Part shown: positions 45,861 to 57,852 of the stretch, piece after piece | Layout: each line of letters opens with the position of its first letter | Position numbering within the stretch: the stretch's first letter is position 1 | From: Rosa chinensis | Lineage: Eukaryota; Streptophyta; Magnoliopsida; Rosales; Rosaceae | Direction: 5' to 3' | Assembly: GCF_002994745.2 (NCBI RefSeq) | Contig: NC_037091.1 | Location: 57,769,612 to 57,833,611, forward strand | DNA: 64,000 bases | Program-made: the position numbers and the translations under genes | Notes under the pieces: model-generated | The model's input: the letters and a program-made list of their open reading frames with translations, nothing else | Told to the model about the DNA's origin: nothing | Databases searched by the model: none

Positions 45861-48484
45861 TTAAGCTTGACTGGGTTGAGCTTGGAGGCGAACCTTCAGC
45901 CCATCAACTGGAAAGGGATTCATTCCACCTGTGATCTTGCAATTAGGGTTCACAAGTTCCCATTTGAATCTTATAACAAGATGGTGCATGAAACTAAGAA
46001 TTTGCAGACGAGCGTAGTCCTTTCCGGGGCAAATTCGAGGACCGCTCCCGAATGGGATGTTTGTATAAGGTGGAAGACTTGCTTTCTCGAACCTTGTAGG
46101 ATCAAACTCTTCTGGCGCTGGAAAATATTCAGGGTTCATGGTTGTGGTGCTCACTGTCCAGTAGACCTACAAATTGTTTTACAAATTAAAACAAAATGAA
46201 TTGAGTTACTGATGCATTCAACTATAATCCAACTAGCTAACCAATTAAGGCTAATATATATACTATGACGCACGACTTTAAGTTCTTGATGTAGTGAAAA
46301 TTATGCTAAACGAGTGAATAACTCAAGAGGTAGATTGCCAGCTCAAATACTGGAACATATTAGTATATTACAGCATATATATCCAATATTGGATTAATCC
46401 CAAAACTTGAATGTTTGGCATGACTCGAGTTAATTATCATATATTTCCACTACCTATATACATGCATATATATAAACGGATCCTATACGTGTCTGAACAA
46501 AAGCCGGCCAGAAAAGGACATGCAATGATGCAGCAATATACTTAGTATTTGACCTGTCAAGCTAATTAACCAACGCATGAAAGCTAATTGATCTATGTCA
46601 GACTGTGTGTGTGTGTATCATAATATATGTATATACGTCCTTGTCCTTACATACCTTCCATCCTTTAGGAATTGTATAACCTTGGTAAGTGAAGTCTGTT
46701 GCAGCCTCTCTAAATGTTCCCTGAAGAGGTGGTATGAGCCTCATCGCCTCCAGGGCTACGTTCCACGAATACTTCATTTTTTGCATATCATCCCAATTGA
46801 GTGCCTCGCCAGATTTTTTGGACTTCAAAATCTCCAGTTGTTCTGTTGGTGAAATAAGAACAAAATTAAACCTAAAATTAATAATCAATGCTTCATGTAA
46901 CCCAGCAGCTGATAGACTAGTACGTACACGCCAAACATATATGACAAACAAAAAAGATACATATAATTATGTTTAACGTAAAGGTAATTGAAGGTCAAAT
47001 TTAACCACTGAAAAATTGTGCTTGCTATATTTGTCTCTAGCTACATAGGCAAACACCTTTCAAGATATCGATCGATCAATTATCTAAAGCTAGCATCTAA
47101 CTGGCTTTGCTATTTTAACATCTTATGCTAGTTGCATTCATGACAGATTGTTATGAAACTTATTGATTTGTATGCAGCTAAAAACTGATAAAGAAAAATG
47201 TAGACCGGCCAATTTTCCCTTGCCTATGCAAACAAAATATGTAACATATGTATAATCTATCGGTCCGTTTTGGGTACCGATCGAGTTTGCATACAACAAT
47301 TTTAAAAGATAACATAGTATTTTAGAGTTAAGTAATTAGCCTCTACATCAGACTACATGTACGCAAAGCTTCCATGATTTGAAATTTTCAACTTATGTTT
47401 CATATAAAAAGGTTCAAAAGGTGTATTCCTTTTTGTATTATAAAGTTAACCGATTAACTGTGTAGTTACTGGACAAGCTAGACATCATGCATATATGAGG
47501 AGAGAATAAAACCTTACCAATTCGGACTTTATCATAAATGCGAGGTCTTTCGCCCAAGAACTTCACGATAAAAGTAGTAGTCATAGCTGGAGAGTTGAAC
47601 GAAGCGGCCACATTCCCCATAATTTTATCAGCAATTTCATTCTCCGGCATGAACCTTCCGGTAACCGGGTCTGGCGTAGAAATCATATAAGACAAAAGAT
47701 CATGAATTTTGTTTCCGGTAGACGCCATAACTTCCTTCTTCTCCTTAACAAACGACTGAATAATCTCCCTCGCAGCCGGCGCTGCTTTCATTGCTTGATG
47801 AAATGCAGTCCCCGGAATATTCACAGGAATAGTGTGAAGCGCCAGCATCATGGTGTCCATCAACTCCGCAAGCTTATCAATACGACAATGGTCTTCGAGT
47901 CCCATGAAGAACTTAGCCGAGAGAGTCAAAATGAGTATCTGCGTGAGGCGATGAGCCTCAACCACCTGTTTGCCATCCCAATGCGTTTTCAGGTGGTCGA
48001 GAACCATGGAATCCATCGCTACCACGTAGCCAACGAGGGCTTTAGCTCTCAGAAACCCCGGTGCCTTAACTACGTGCATTTCGCTTTGTCTTGGTATGAC
48101 GGTGGAAGCAGATTTTTGGTAAGAAGAGCGGAAGAGCTTTTGCATGGAGTGAGGTCTCCATACTACAAAGAGCTTTTCTTCGTTGGAAGCCACAAACTTG
48201 TGACCGGCAGTGCCACATAACACCACGGTTGGCTCACCCAGTATCTTGGTTTTGAAGATTTTGGAGGAGTATTTCTTCATTCTATCCCCTACAAATTTTG
48301 CATGGTCATTGTATAGGAAGGCAAAGGTTTCGCCGAGAATCGGCCACCCAAAACTGCCTGGGGGAAGATTAATGGATTTTTCATGGGATTTTAACTTATA
48401 AGCACTGAAAAGGAATGCAAGAGTAGTAGTAGTGAAGATGGCAAGTAGTGTAGACAAGAAAATGTAAAGGTAACTATAATCCAT
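45861..48484 (-). CDS. CYP716-like cytochrome P450 (gene C), intact
   Basis: Three exons, 48484-47518, 46842-46655 and 46166-45861, join in phase to 486 codons plus stop. An N-terminal membrane helix is followed by the hinge [18 protein letters not shown]. Further motifs are [16 protein letters not shown] (C-helix region), ExxR as EAMR, PERF-type FDPTRF, and haem loop [15 protein letters not shown]. The I-helix is [14 protein letters not shown], so the usual acid-Thr pair is Asn-Ser. Exon sizes match gene A exactly in exon 2 (188 bp). The gene is very similar to pseudogene B, and flanks are shared, so B and C arose by local duplication. Likely ER-bound and acting on a triterpenoid by family analogy; the substrate is not deducible. 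Confidence 0.9.
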
Positions 48485-48539
48485 GGTTGGATGACTACTA
48501 CAAATAACTGATGATTAATATCAGCTAGGAGTTGCTTCT

Positions 48540-49550
48540 TTATATGGAAGTCCGTCCTGCATGCTCCCTATTCCTCTTTCTTCCTACCGAGCAATGGCCG
48601 AGCCAGTCCAAATTTTTTGCGTGGGGGCCAATGGTATATTTTATCTCTTAATTTTTAAATATTATAATGTGTAGATGCTTTGACCATAACCAAATGAGGA
48701 AGGGTTCCTACCCAAAACTGACTTAATAATTGTGTGTGTTTTGAATGTGCGCCATGCCAGTCTTATTGGAACATGTATTTTACTATAGGTACTTAATTTA
48801 GGCGCGAGTCGCGTGATGATGAATTGAATCAATTGATTAATGGGGGCAATGCTAGATACATGCTCAGCATGACGCAGAGGCAGATACTGGTATCCCATTT
48901 CTCTCTTTTTTAATATTAAAAATCTGTCTCGGGATCAAATCTTCTCTATTGTAATTATTTTCTTTCCCATCTGCCCTTGTCCCTCGGGGAAATTATAGTG
49001 TGCGTGATAGCCACTATTCTGCCTTCTCTCTGGCAATTATTTCCAGACATGTCCTTCCCGATCACTCCATTTTCTCCCAGCTTTGGAGGGTGACTATTCA
49101 ATGCGACGGTAAGGTCTTGCCCGTCTCTCTCTATGAGCCATTATGTCTAATAGTTTATGTTATCTTTTGAAAATGAAAACCAATTTCTGGAAACCAATCT
49201 GCTCTCTTCTCTGTTGCAATTCTCTCTCCTTCAATTTCTGCAATTATTTTTTTCCCTATGCATGCGCTGATTTCTGATTAATTTGAAATTTTGAATTTCA
49301 AATTGCCCAGCAGAGATAACTAGGTCTCATGGGTTATGGAATCACCAGATCCTCTCCTTCATACGAGATCCAATTAAACACAGCTCCACCGTCCCATTCC
49401 CAACCCTTCAATTTCACTCATTCCTTGCCAACCAAGTATAAATCTTTGCCAAAAATCTCGCAAAATATCTTCTTCTTCTTCTTCTTCAAATTGGGTCAAT
49501 TTTTGGTAGCTAAAGGGCAATTTATTATTAGGTAGTAAGATGGATATATA
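48540..49550. other. Intergenic upstream of P450 gene C
   Basis: The proximal 100 bp include CTTCTTTATATGGAAGTCCG, a TATA-like stretch shared with gene B. The remainder has pyrimidine-rich patches but no gene that I recognise. Confidence 0.3.
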
Positions 49551-49554
49551 TCAA

Positions 49555-49624
49555 GGCTAGACACTGCTTGTGGCCGCGAGCATACCGCAGCTGTAGCTTC
49601 AGATGGGTCCCTCTTCACTTGGGG
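49555..49624 (+). pseudogene. RCC1-repeat exon fragment
   Basis: The plus strand encodes LDTACGREHTAAVASDGSLF followed by TWG and then a GT donor-like site. That is the core of an RCC1 beta-propeller blade (as in UVR8-type proteins). No neighbouring exons were found, so this is an isolated fragment, perhaps moved by a transposon. Confidence 0.6.
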
Positions 49625-50252
49625 TACGCCTCATCTTCTATGGTGTTCTGTTCATTTTGGAGGAGAGAGGATTGCGTTTACAAAAGAAAAAAGAAAATAG
49701 GCAGCATGGGTACTTGATCGAAGTCTAACTCAGACTCGAGAAAAGAATTAGCATGTTCTACTTGAAGTCTGAAAGAAGTAAATTCTACATCTCAGAGGTT
49801 ACGTACGTAGCACAATTTAGCAAGAAAATATATCAATAGGTATAAAACAAGACCATAAAACTTTTAAAGACAATAAATAAGCACGAATACTAAAAGAACT
49901 TCACTCAGAATTTGGTTTGAAACAAGATTCAGGGAGGAAAGGTTCAGAGACTTCCTTAGAATGCAGGGAATTATGTATAAAAGAGAACCCAGACTGCCAA
50001 GTTGCATCACGTACTGGCAAGACGATCCAGATCAAAAGCGGATCATGGCTTGCGGTGGTACAATTGTTGTTAGCGTGAGTCATGGCTTAACATTAGGAAT
50101 AAAATATATTGTAATTATATCGTAGTTAGTACTTAATTACGTACTTGTTCTATGTGTGGTAGAGAATAGAGATGTAAATCAATTGTATTCATGTAATCCT
50201 TTTTATATACCTCCACTGTGACATGAATCAGATATCTAAAAATTCATTCTTG

Positions 50253-50464
50253 TTAAAGTAAAATGACAATTGGAATTGGTCTACTCATTTCATTTCATCG
50301 TCCCTTTATATAGGGAGAGGATTACAACAGAAATATCAATTACAATGATGACATTAACTACTGATTGGTCCTTAATCCATGCTGATTGATGGTGATTGCT
50401 AATTACTTGATTCCCTCTCCGTCAATCACTTTGACGAAGGTACATAATGTGTTTTTCCTTTAAC
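50253..50464 (-). mobile_element. Copia 3' LTR with polypurine tract
   Basis: On the minus strand, CACAAGGGGGAG (polypurine tract) is followed at 50,464 by TGTTAAAGGAAAAACACATT; the LTR ends TTTACTTTAACA at 50,253. It has a TATA box (CTATATAAAGGG). It belongs to the decayed copia element to its right. Length about 212 bp. Confidence 0.75.
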
Positions 50465-50692
50465 ACTCCCCCTTGTGCCAAGTCAAAGATGAAATGGTGC
50501 ATGAGTTGTTGCCTCACTAAAAACCTTGCCAAATAACAATAAAAACCCTGTGGGACAAAAAATACACCTTGGTCGAAGGAAAAGAGCACAACGCACCTTT
50601 TACATTTGAGGATGACATGTGTGTGTTAGACTCCCCCTAACGTCTACACCTCCCCCTGATCCTTACATTAATCAAGGGAGCTTGGAAAGTCT

Positions 50693-53600
50693 TCACATTC
50701 CTATGCTTTTCACATGTTTCTCAAATATGGCCTTACGCAATGATTTGGTGAACAAATCTGCCACATTCTCCTCAGACCTTACTTGATTCTTTTGAATCTT
50801 GAGAAGGGCTTGTTGTTGCTGATTGTAGAAAAATTTTGGCGATATGTGTCTTGTATTATCACCCTTGATATATCCTAGCTTCATCTGTTCGATACAAGCT
50901 GCATTATCTTCATAAATGCAAATAGGCTTTTCAGTGGTAGAACTCAAACTACTAGTCCCTCGAATATGTGTGATGATAGCTCTTAACCATACACACTCAC
51001 GAACTGCCTCATGTAGAGCAATGATCTCTAAGTGGTTCGAGGAGGTAGCCACAAGAGTTTGCTTGGTTGATCTCCAAGATATTGCCGTGTTCCCAATGGT
51101 AGATACATAACCAGTTTGGGAACGATCTTTATGTGGGTCAGAGAGGTACCCAGCATCAGCAAAACCAACCAAAACGTTATTTGGCGTTTCGGTGTAGTGA
51201 GTGGCGCTTTCGCCATCAACATTTCCTTTAGGGATTGCAGTTCCATATGTGGTCCCTCTTGTCTCTCTGTAGGGAAAGAACAGTCTCAAGTCAATGGTTC
51301 CTTTTAGGTATCGAAAATGTTTTTGATACCATTCTAGTGACGCTGCGTTGGCGCTGAACTAAATCTAGCTAACAAGTTCACTGAGAATGCAATGTCTGGT
51401 CGAGTACATTGGGCTAAATACAATAATGCGCCTATTGTACTTAGATAGGGAATTTTAGCTCCCAACACCTCTTCGTCATCTTCCTTTGGACGAAATGGAT
51501 CTTTCCTTGCATCCAAGCTTCGACCGATCATGGGAGTGCTAGCAGGATGCGCTTTGTCCATGTTATATCACCTGACTTTTGGACATACGTAGACTGGTGG
51601 ATTAGTGTTCCACAAACTCGGTGTTCTAGTTCAAGGCCTAGATAGAATAGAGTTTTCCCAAGATCCTTCATCTCAAATTCGGATTTCAAGTAGCTCGCGG
51701 TTTCTCTTATTTCATCAAGAGTACCTATTATGTTCATATCATCGACATATATAGCTACAATTGCAAATCCGGTGCTTGTTTTCTTTATGAATACGCAGGG
51801 GCATACTTCATCGTTCTTATATCCCTTCCCAATCAAGTAGTCACTTAGACGGGTCTACCACATCCGCCCGGATTGTTTCATTCCGTAAAGTGAGCGTTTC
51901 AACTTAATTGCAAACGCACTCCGTGGTTTAGAGTCACTTGACTTGGGTAATGTAAGGCCATCAGGCACTTTCATATATATCTCTAAATCTAGATCCCCAT
52001 AGAGATATGTAGTAACCACATCCATGAGCTGCATTTCTAGTCCTTCGGAAATTATTAAGCAAACTAAGTAGCGGGACGTTATAATGTCCATTACGGGAGA
52101 GTATGTCTCCTCATAGTCAATTCCAGGGCGTTGTGAGAAACCTTGCGCCACAAAGAGAGCCTTGTACCTCAAGACTTCATTCTTCTCATTACGCTTTCTG
52201 ACAAAGACCCATTTATGTCCTACAGGCTTTACACTTGGTGGGGTTAGCACTACTGGACTAAATACCTGTCTCTTTGTCAGAGAATCTAACTCTGCCTGGA
52301 TTGTTTCTTTCCATTTAGGCCAATCTGCTATTTGTTGATATTTTTCAACAGAGCGTGGTTTGATATCATCGTGCTCTATGATTCCTTGAGCAACAGTATA
52401 TATCATCAATGTGTATGGAAGAACTTTCTATCAACTCATACGCACTCTCATAATCCTTTGAGATTTCTTTGTTCTCTGGAATCATTTTAAACATCGGAGC
52501 GTCCTCCAGTATTGATTCATGGACATAACTATAATCAGAGACAATCTCATGAGAGGGATTCTATACATTGATGATTGGTTTGTGCCTTACTCACCCTCTT
52601 CTTCCTTGGGTGAGTGTCAATCGAACCAAGTGGCCTCCCCCTCTTCCTTGGGGAGCCACGACCTCAGCCACACCTCCACTAAGTGCGGTTGCAGTGCCTC
52701 TATCTGCGGCACCATGCCCCTTGTTGGGGACTTCTAACCTTGCAGGCACATTTGCAGCTGGTATATGTGATCTCGTCACTTTTACGATATCAGTAAACGC
52801 ATCAGGCATCGAATCTGCTACGTTCTGAAGATCGATTATTCTTTTCACTTCACTTTCACTTTGTGAAGTGCGGGGATCAAAATGAGACGGAGTGGGGACA
52901 AACCACGACAATTCCTGTCGTTCCCTTGGAAAATCCTTTTTCCTATCTCCCCCTAACGATGGGAAGACTGTCTCATCAAAGTGACAATCCGCAAATCTAG
53001 GGGTAGGAGAGATCGCCTGTCAATGGTTCCAAATAGCAGATAATTGTTGGGGATTCGTATCCAACATAAATACTTAATCGTCTCTGAGGACCCATTTTGG
53101 TGAGCTGTGGGGGCGCAATAGACACATATACTGCTCAACCAAATATGCGTAAGTGTGAAATGTCAAGCTCATATCCAGTTACCAACTGGTACGCAGAAAA
53201 TGCTTGGCTAGCTGTGGGTCTGAAACGAATAAGTAAAGCTGCGTGCAATATTGCATAACCTCATGGAGATATCGGCAGGTTGGTGCGCATAACCAATGCC
53301 CTAGCCACCATCTGTAGCCTTTTAATGGTGGCTTCTGCGAGACCATTTTGTGTATACACATAGGGTACAGGATGCTCTACATCGATCCTGATAGATATGT
53401 AATAAGCATCAAATGCTTTTGATGTAAACTCTCCAGCGTTATCAAGCCTTATGGACTTGATAGGGTGATCAGGGTGGTGAGCCCTTAAACGTATAATCTG
53501 TGCTAGGAGTTTTGCAGCATTTATTGTGGACAATAAAATGACATGTGACCAGATTGTCGAAGCATCCACCAGAACCATAAAGTACTTGAATGGTCCGCAT

Positions 53601-53900
53601 TTTGGATGGATAGGTCCACAAATATCTCTTTGTATCCTTTGTAAGAATGGAATGTTTGTGTCTTTAGCATAGGAAGGTCTCCATCCTGTTTTTGCTAAAG
53701 AGCAGGCTTTGCAAAATGAGTGGTGTGCCTTTGAAATAGTCAATGAGGCATAATGGGAGGTAGTGCTTTTGGTACTTCAGAAAGCAATGACTGCATTTGA
53801 GCAGTACTAGGACCGACACCTTGCAGTGTGACGGATTTTTCTCCCACTTTATTTTTCACTCGAAAGAAGGGATGTTGTTAGCATTAAAGCCACCCTCAAG
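50693..53900 (-). pseudogene. Copia pol, decayed (integrase, RT, RNase H)
   Basis: A minus-strand copia polyprotein broken into several frames. Order from the right: a GAG-pre-integrase remnant (HSFCKACSLAKTGWRPSY); integrase core with DICGP, DNAGEF and the NGLAEATIKR Glu region (53,743-53,261); reverse transcriptase starting KWKETIQAELDSLTKRQ (52,409-51,855) and YVDD (51,836-51,528); then CTRPDIAFSVNLLARFS (51,561-51,334); RNase H with GFADAGYLSDPHKDRSQTGY and the DNAACIEQMK block (51,289-50,693). Stops and frameshifts separate the parts. The 5' LTR and gag are absent; the element is cut near 53.9 kb. Confidence 0.88.
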
Positions 53901-55590
53901 TGCAAGAGGTACAAGTTATAGAATAGGGGATTAAGTAAGGATGTCGAACCCACGAGGATTGGTAAATCTTTTCCTAGCTAGGGAAAACCTAAGGAAAAAC
54001 TAGAAGAATATGCAAATATACAATCACAAACAAAGGCTCACAAGTGAACCAAAGTTCATGGTGAGTATGTGCAAGATGGTGTGTAGAGATTTGATTTTGA
54101 TTTTGAGATTGGTTTCTATTCAAATTGAAACAATGAAAGCAAGTAATATAAACTAAGTTAAACAAAACAAGTTGTTATCAAATGGATGGGAGTTAGGGCA
54201 TCGGGTTTCACCTTTTGCCTCCCTTGCAAGCATTAAAGCAATTGAATATGAATGATGCAAAGCTAATTGTCCAACTACCCTCTTAGCATCCGGATAGGAC
54301 TACTAAGGCTTAAACCCCTTTTATTTTATTAACTCTAACCGGATAAGTCTAGAGCTAACTACCTAGAGACAAATTCAATTACCGGATAGGTCTCAATCAT
54401 TTGCCCCTAAATGCATAAAGCTTAGAGTTTAGGTAACCAAGCAAGCAAACCAATCCTATCTCTAGGTGATTTTAGCTCACTACCCTCACATGCACACATG
54501 GTGTGCTTTCATGCTCCCTTTTTGCCTAAAGGTAATCAATCTCTAGGAAAAACTTCATGTCATGGCAAACACATAACTCAAATTGATTAGGTCTAAGTAA
54601 TGCATTCAACTATTGACTTAGCATGTGAGAATGACAACATGAATTTGCATCAATTTATAAACAAAAGCATCAATACAAGCAAGTTTGGCTAGGGCTTTCA
54701 ACCCTAGCCCCAACTAGTTCACTACTCACACATAGCTAGATACACAAACTTCAACATTCTATTAAACATCAAATACATAAAGAGATAGAGAGTAAAGAGT
54801 GACTATTAATGATGCCGGAAGAGGTGGTGGAGATGGGCCTCCAAGAACATGATGTGGTGGTAGTCACCTCCTTCTCCTTGCTCCAAGCTCTTGATATTGG
54901 TGAGAATAGTGAAATTTGGGATCTCTAAGATGAGTTGTGGTGTTGAGTGGTGAAGGAAATGGAGGATGTAGTGGTGGAAATGGAGGTTTTAGAGGTGGAG
55001 ATGGTGGTTTTTGTGGTGGAGATGGTGGTCTCTTCTCTAGAGAGAAAAAATGGATCTTGGATAGGATGAAGATGATTGAATGGAGTCAAGAATTCTGAAT
55101 AAAATCCCCTTTGGCATCTCTTTGATCAGCTATGTACGTCCTCTTTGGTCCCAAAGTGTGCAAGAGATGCTTTTACACCATTGTTCCCCAAATGGTCCCA
55201 AATTGGCAAGGTGACAAAAGGACAAGGTGTAGGGAGATATTTGAATTTCAAGTGATGGGATATTCTCACAACCATGGTCCTCCTTTGCTGGAGAAAAGAC
55301 CCTCCATACTAACTATTGTTTTATTATCAATTGTTGGGATCCGAGGGGTTGGTAATTGACCCTATTTCTCTCTTTGATGATCTAATCCAAGTTTGATGTT
55401 CTTAAATTATATGCATATGGAATATGGGAGAATGCATGCTTTAATCCCAGATTTGTCTCGGTTGTGATCCACGTTTCATGAGGGGAAGAAACCACCCTCC
55501 TGGTAATTGAATGTTTTCATTTGACATGGATACTATTAGCTAAAGGTAATCATAAATTGAGAAAGGGAAGATAAAGACTAATGGTGAATT
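53900..55590. repeat. Unclassified non-coding repeat
   Basis: No coding frame. It contains GGATGTCGAACCCACGAGGA, a phrase I associate with non-coding parts of large plant LTR elements, and purine-rich GGTGGAGATGGTGG repeats near 55.0 kb. It may be a fragment of a non-autonomous LTR element. Confidence 0.35.
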
Positions 55591-55794
55591 TGAGATTTTT
55601 TTTTTTTTTCAAAAGAAATCAGACGGAAAGGGAGAAGAAGGAAGAAGATGAAGAAGAGGGGAAGATCGGACTACAATGAGAATAGGCAAACAGAATATAT
55701 TTGAGGAATTGACCAAAACAAAATTTAATGATCATTCGATTACATGGATGGTTGAGATTTTACAAACTTCACAAAACTTCACCAAAAATAACTT

Positions 55795-56466
55795 TTAGAG
55801 GAGCCGGATCCCTAAAGTAAGAGCGTCCGGAGAGAGTGTAATGATAATCAGAGAAATAACATAACTATCTTGCTCCATCCATTTTTCTCGAGCAACAGAG
55901 TTATTCTTGAGAGAGCTATCATTAGTAACAAGAAATTGTGGTGGACAGAGATGAGAGCCATCCACAAACTTTAAGAGACCATGACCTCTAAGGTGATGTT
56001 GCATCTGAAAGACCCAAGTCGGGTAGTTGGTCTCATCCAATCGGACTGAGATAGTACTGCAAGTTTGACAAGGAGACGCCATTTCTTCAGAACTTAATTG
56101 ATCTAAAAGATTGAATCTTGATGAAATTTTTCTTCAAGTATCACAAAGACACACTAATTGTACATCAAAATTGCTCAAGAAGATTATGAATAGCCCCAAA
56201 ATCTTGATTCATGAACACCTTTCCTTGAATTGAAGACAAACAGAGAAGATCTAAGAGTATGAATGAGATTGACGAACTGATACAGATAGCAGCGGGAAAA
56301 AAATAGCGGTGAGAGATGGTCAGGCCTCCATGGGCTTTTATACTATAATGAAGTAATCTGGGGTTCACATCCAAAACCAATTGGCAATGGATGGAGTGGC
56401 CTAAACCCTTATAAACCCATAGCCAAGGTCCCATTTTTCCCATGTGGGATGTGTATATTCTCAACA
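55795..56466 (-). mobile_element. Copia LTR with gag start (fragment)
   Basis: On the minus strand an LTR starts TGTTGAGAATATACACATCC at 56,466 and runs to about 56,345; it matches the LTR in P450 gene B. A degenerate primer site (TAGTATAAAAGCCC) follows. The gag frame at 56,082-55,795 begins MASPCQTCSTISVRLDETNY and holds the UBN2-type WVFQMQHHLRGHGLL motif, then stops. The rest of the element was not recognised. Confidence 0.7.
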
Positions 56467-56577
56467 ATAAGTACATCTGATATTTATCTTTACATAGGTG
56501 GTTGTTAAGTTCATATTTTACCTAACTGGTTCACTCAGAGCAAATAGGAATTCCTTTGGTAGCATTTATTGATAGCC

Positions 56578-56587
56578 TATAAAAAGG
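56578..56587 (+). promoter_or_regulatory. TATA box of P450 gene D
   Basis: TATAAAAAGG lies 57-66 bp upstream of the ATG at 56,644, a normal distance for a plant promoter. Confidence 0.55.
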
Positions 56588-56643
56588 AGCAGCTAGCTTT
56601 GTTATGCATCTATCTGCCAGCAGTTTGAAGTCATATATCAACC

Positions 56644-56996
56644 ATGGAGATAGAGAACCTCTTCCTTCCTCTATCCATCATCGTTTCCGTATATACTCTC
56701 GCCTTCATCTTTTACACTATCAGGTCCAAACCCAACTCCAAAATGAATCTTCCCCCAGGAAGTTTTGGATGGCCAATCATCGGTGAAACATTCGCCTTTC
56801 TGAACGAACCGCAGGAGAAGTTCGTGGGCGACAGAATGAAGAAATACTCCCCAAAAGTCTTCAAAACCAGCATACTCGGTAAGCCAACTGCCGTGCTTTG
56901 CAGCATTTCCGGCCACAAGTTCATCTCTTCCAACGAGGAAAAACTGTTTCTGTCATGGCGACCGCAGTCCACACAGAAACTCTTCCGCTCCTCCTA
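56644..56996 (+). pseudogene. CYP716-like cytochrome P450 (gene D), first part only
   Basis: The first 118 codons of a P450: membrane helix, [19 protein letters not shown], then VFKTSILGKPTAVLC and [16 protein letters not shown]. In genes A and C the exon continues without interruption (SSYQKAAS or SSYQKSAS). Here the match stops after SSY, at TAT/GTAAGTATATTGGG. A Sirevirus-type element begins within the next few hundred bases. Either an intron is present here or the gene is truncated. The remaining exons, if any, would be beyond 64 kb. It is on the opposite strand from A-C. Confidence 0.8.
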
Positions 56997-56999
56997 TGT

Positions 57000-57807
57000 A
57001 AGTATATTGGGCTATTACCATTCAATGCATGATTTCCCATTGTCACAAGGAAACCGGAGCTTCAAGGAAACAAAGAGGAAGATACGATCAAGCAAAATTG
57101 ATTCACTGATCTTGAGTTTAATATATATGCATTCCAAATCATGTTGCATAATTTAAATTGATTTGGTGCATTTTGCATCAAAGACTTTTTTGCATGCATA
57201 ACAAATAAACAGGAAACATTGATTTCAGTTTTTGATATCTTTCTATATTTAACTTATTTGATGATTAAAGAAAAGATTTGTTTGAGGGGGAGTTTTCCTC
57301 CTGTATAAAAGGTTTCGAAACTAATACAAGTTTAGGGTTTTTCGTTTTTCATGCATAAACATTGTTCACTCTTGAACCATTAGTTTTTGTTAAAACCATT
57401 TTCTGAAAACTCTCATTATTTGTTCCGTGTTTCTCATGTGCTGTCTATTGCTTTCATAATTCGTTGTCAAAGATCTGTGAGACGTTGAGAACAAGGAAGA
57501 TCAGTTGGTTGATTAGAGTTGATAGATTGATAATCGAGTAAACGTTAGATCAGTTGTAAATCAAGTTAGCATTTGTTGCTAAGTGAATGTGTTTGTTATG
57601 AACAACACAACTTGTATACTCTAAACTCATTTGATTCATATTGGATTGATTTTTCGTGTTGGCTACGTTAAAAGCCACGCAGTGAAGTTTCCTCAGTGGA
57701 GAGGTTTACACTGCGTTAGCAATTTCTGTGTCCTTCTTGATATAGTGATGTCTTAGTTAAGTTGTTCTATTGATTATAGCACAATATCATTCTGTTTGGT
57801 ATTTTCA
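57000..57807 (+). mobile_element. Sirevirus 5' LTR region
   Basis: The LTR ends TTGGTATTTTCA at 57,807, followed by the primer site. A TATA box (CTGTATAAAAGG) lies near 57,301. The left boundary is not certain: a polypurine-like TTTGAGGGGGAG occurs at 57,281-57,292, and the LTR may start there or further left. The second LTR was not found in the window. Confidence 0.6.
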
Positions 57808-57809
57808 TT

Positions 57810-57821
57810 TGGCATCAGAGC
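57810..57821 (+). promoter_or_regulatory. Sirevirus primer binding site
   Basis: TGGCATCAGAGC, followed by GGGTTC, is the tRNA-Met-type primer site usual in Sireviruses. It lies 32 bp before the gag ATG. Confidence 0.8.
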
Positions 57822-57852
57822 GGGTTCTAGATTATTCTAGTAGATCGCAGGG

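Noticed and set aside
49901..50083. 60-codon minus frame starting MTHANNNC
   Set aside because: No motif or homologous neighbour; too short to support a gene call.
52519..52911. Overlapping frames on both strands near the copia RT
   Set aside because: They are degenerate linker sequence of the decayed copia pol; no independent gene signature.
50253..56466. One single copia element from the 56.47-kb LTR to the 50.25-kb LTR
   Set aside because: The two LTRs differ completely (TGTTGAGAATA versus TGTTAAAGGAA), so they belong to different families.
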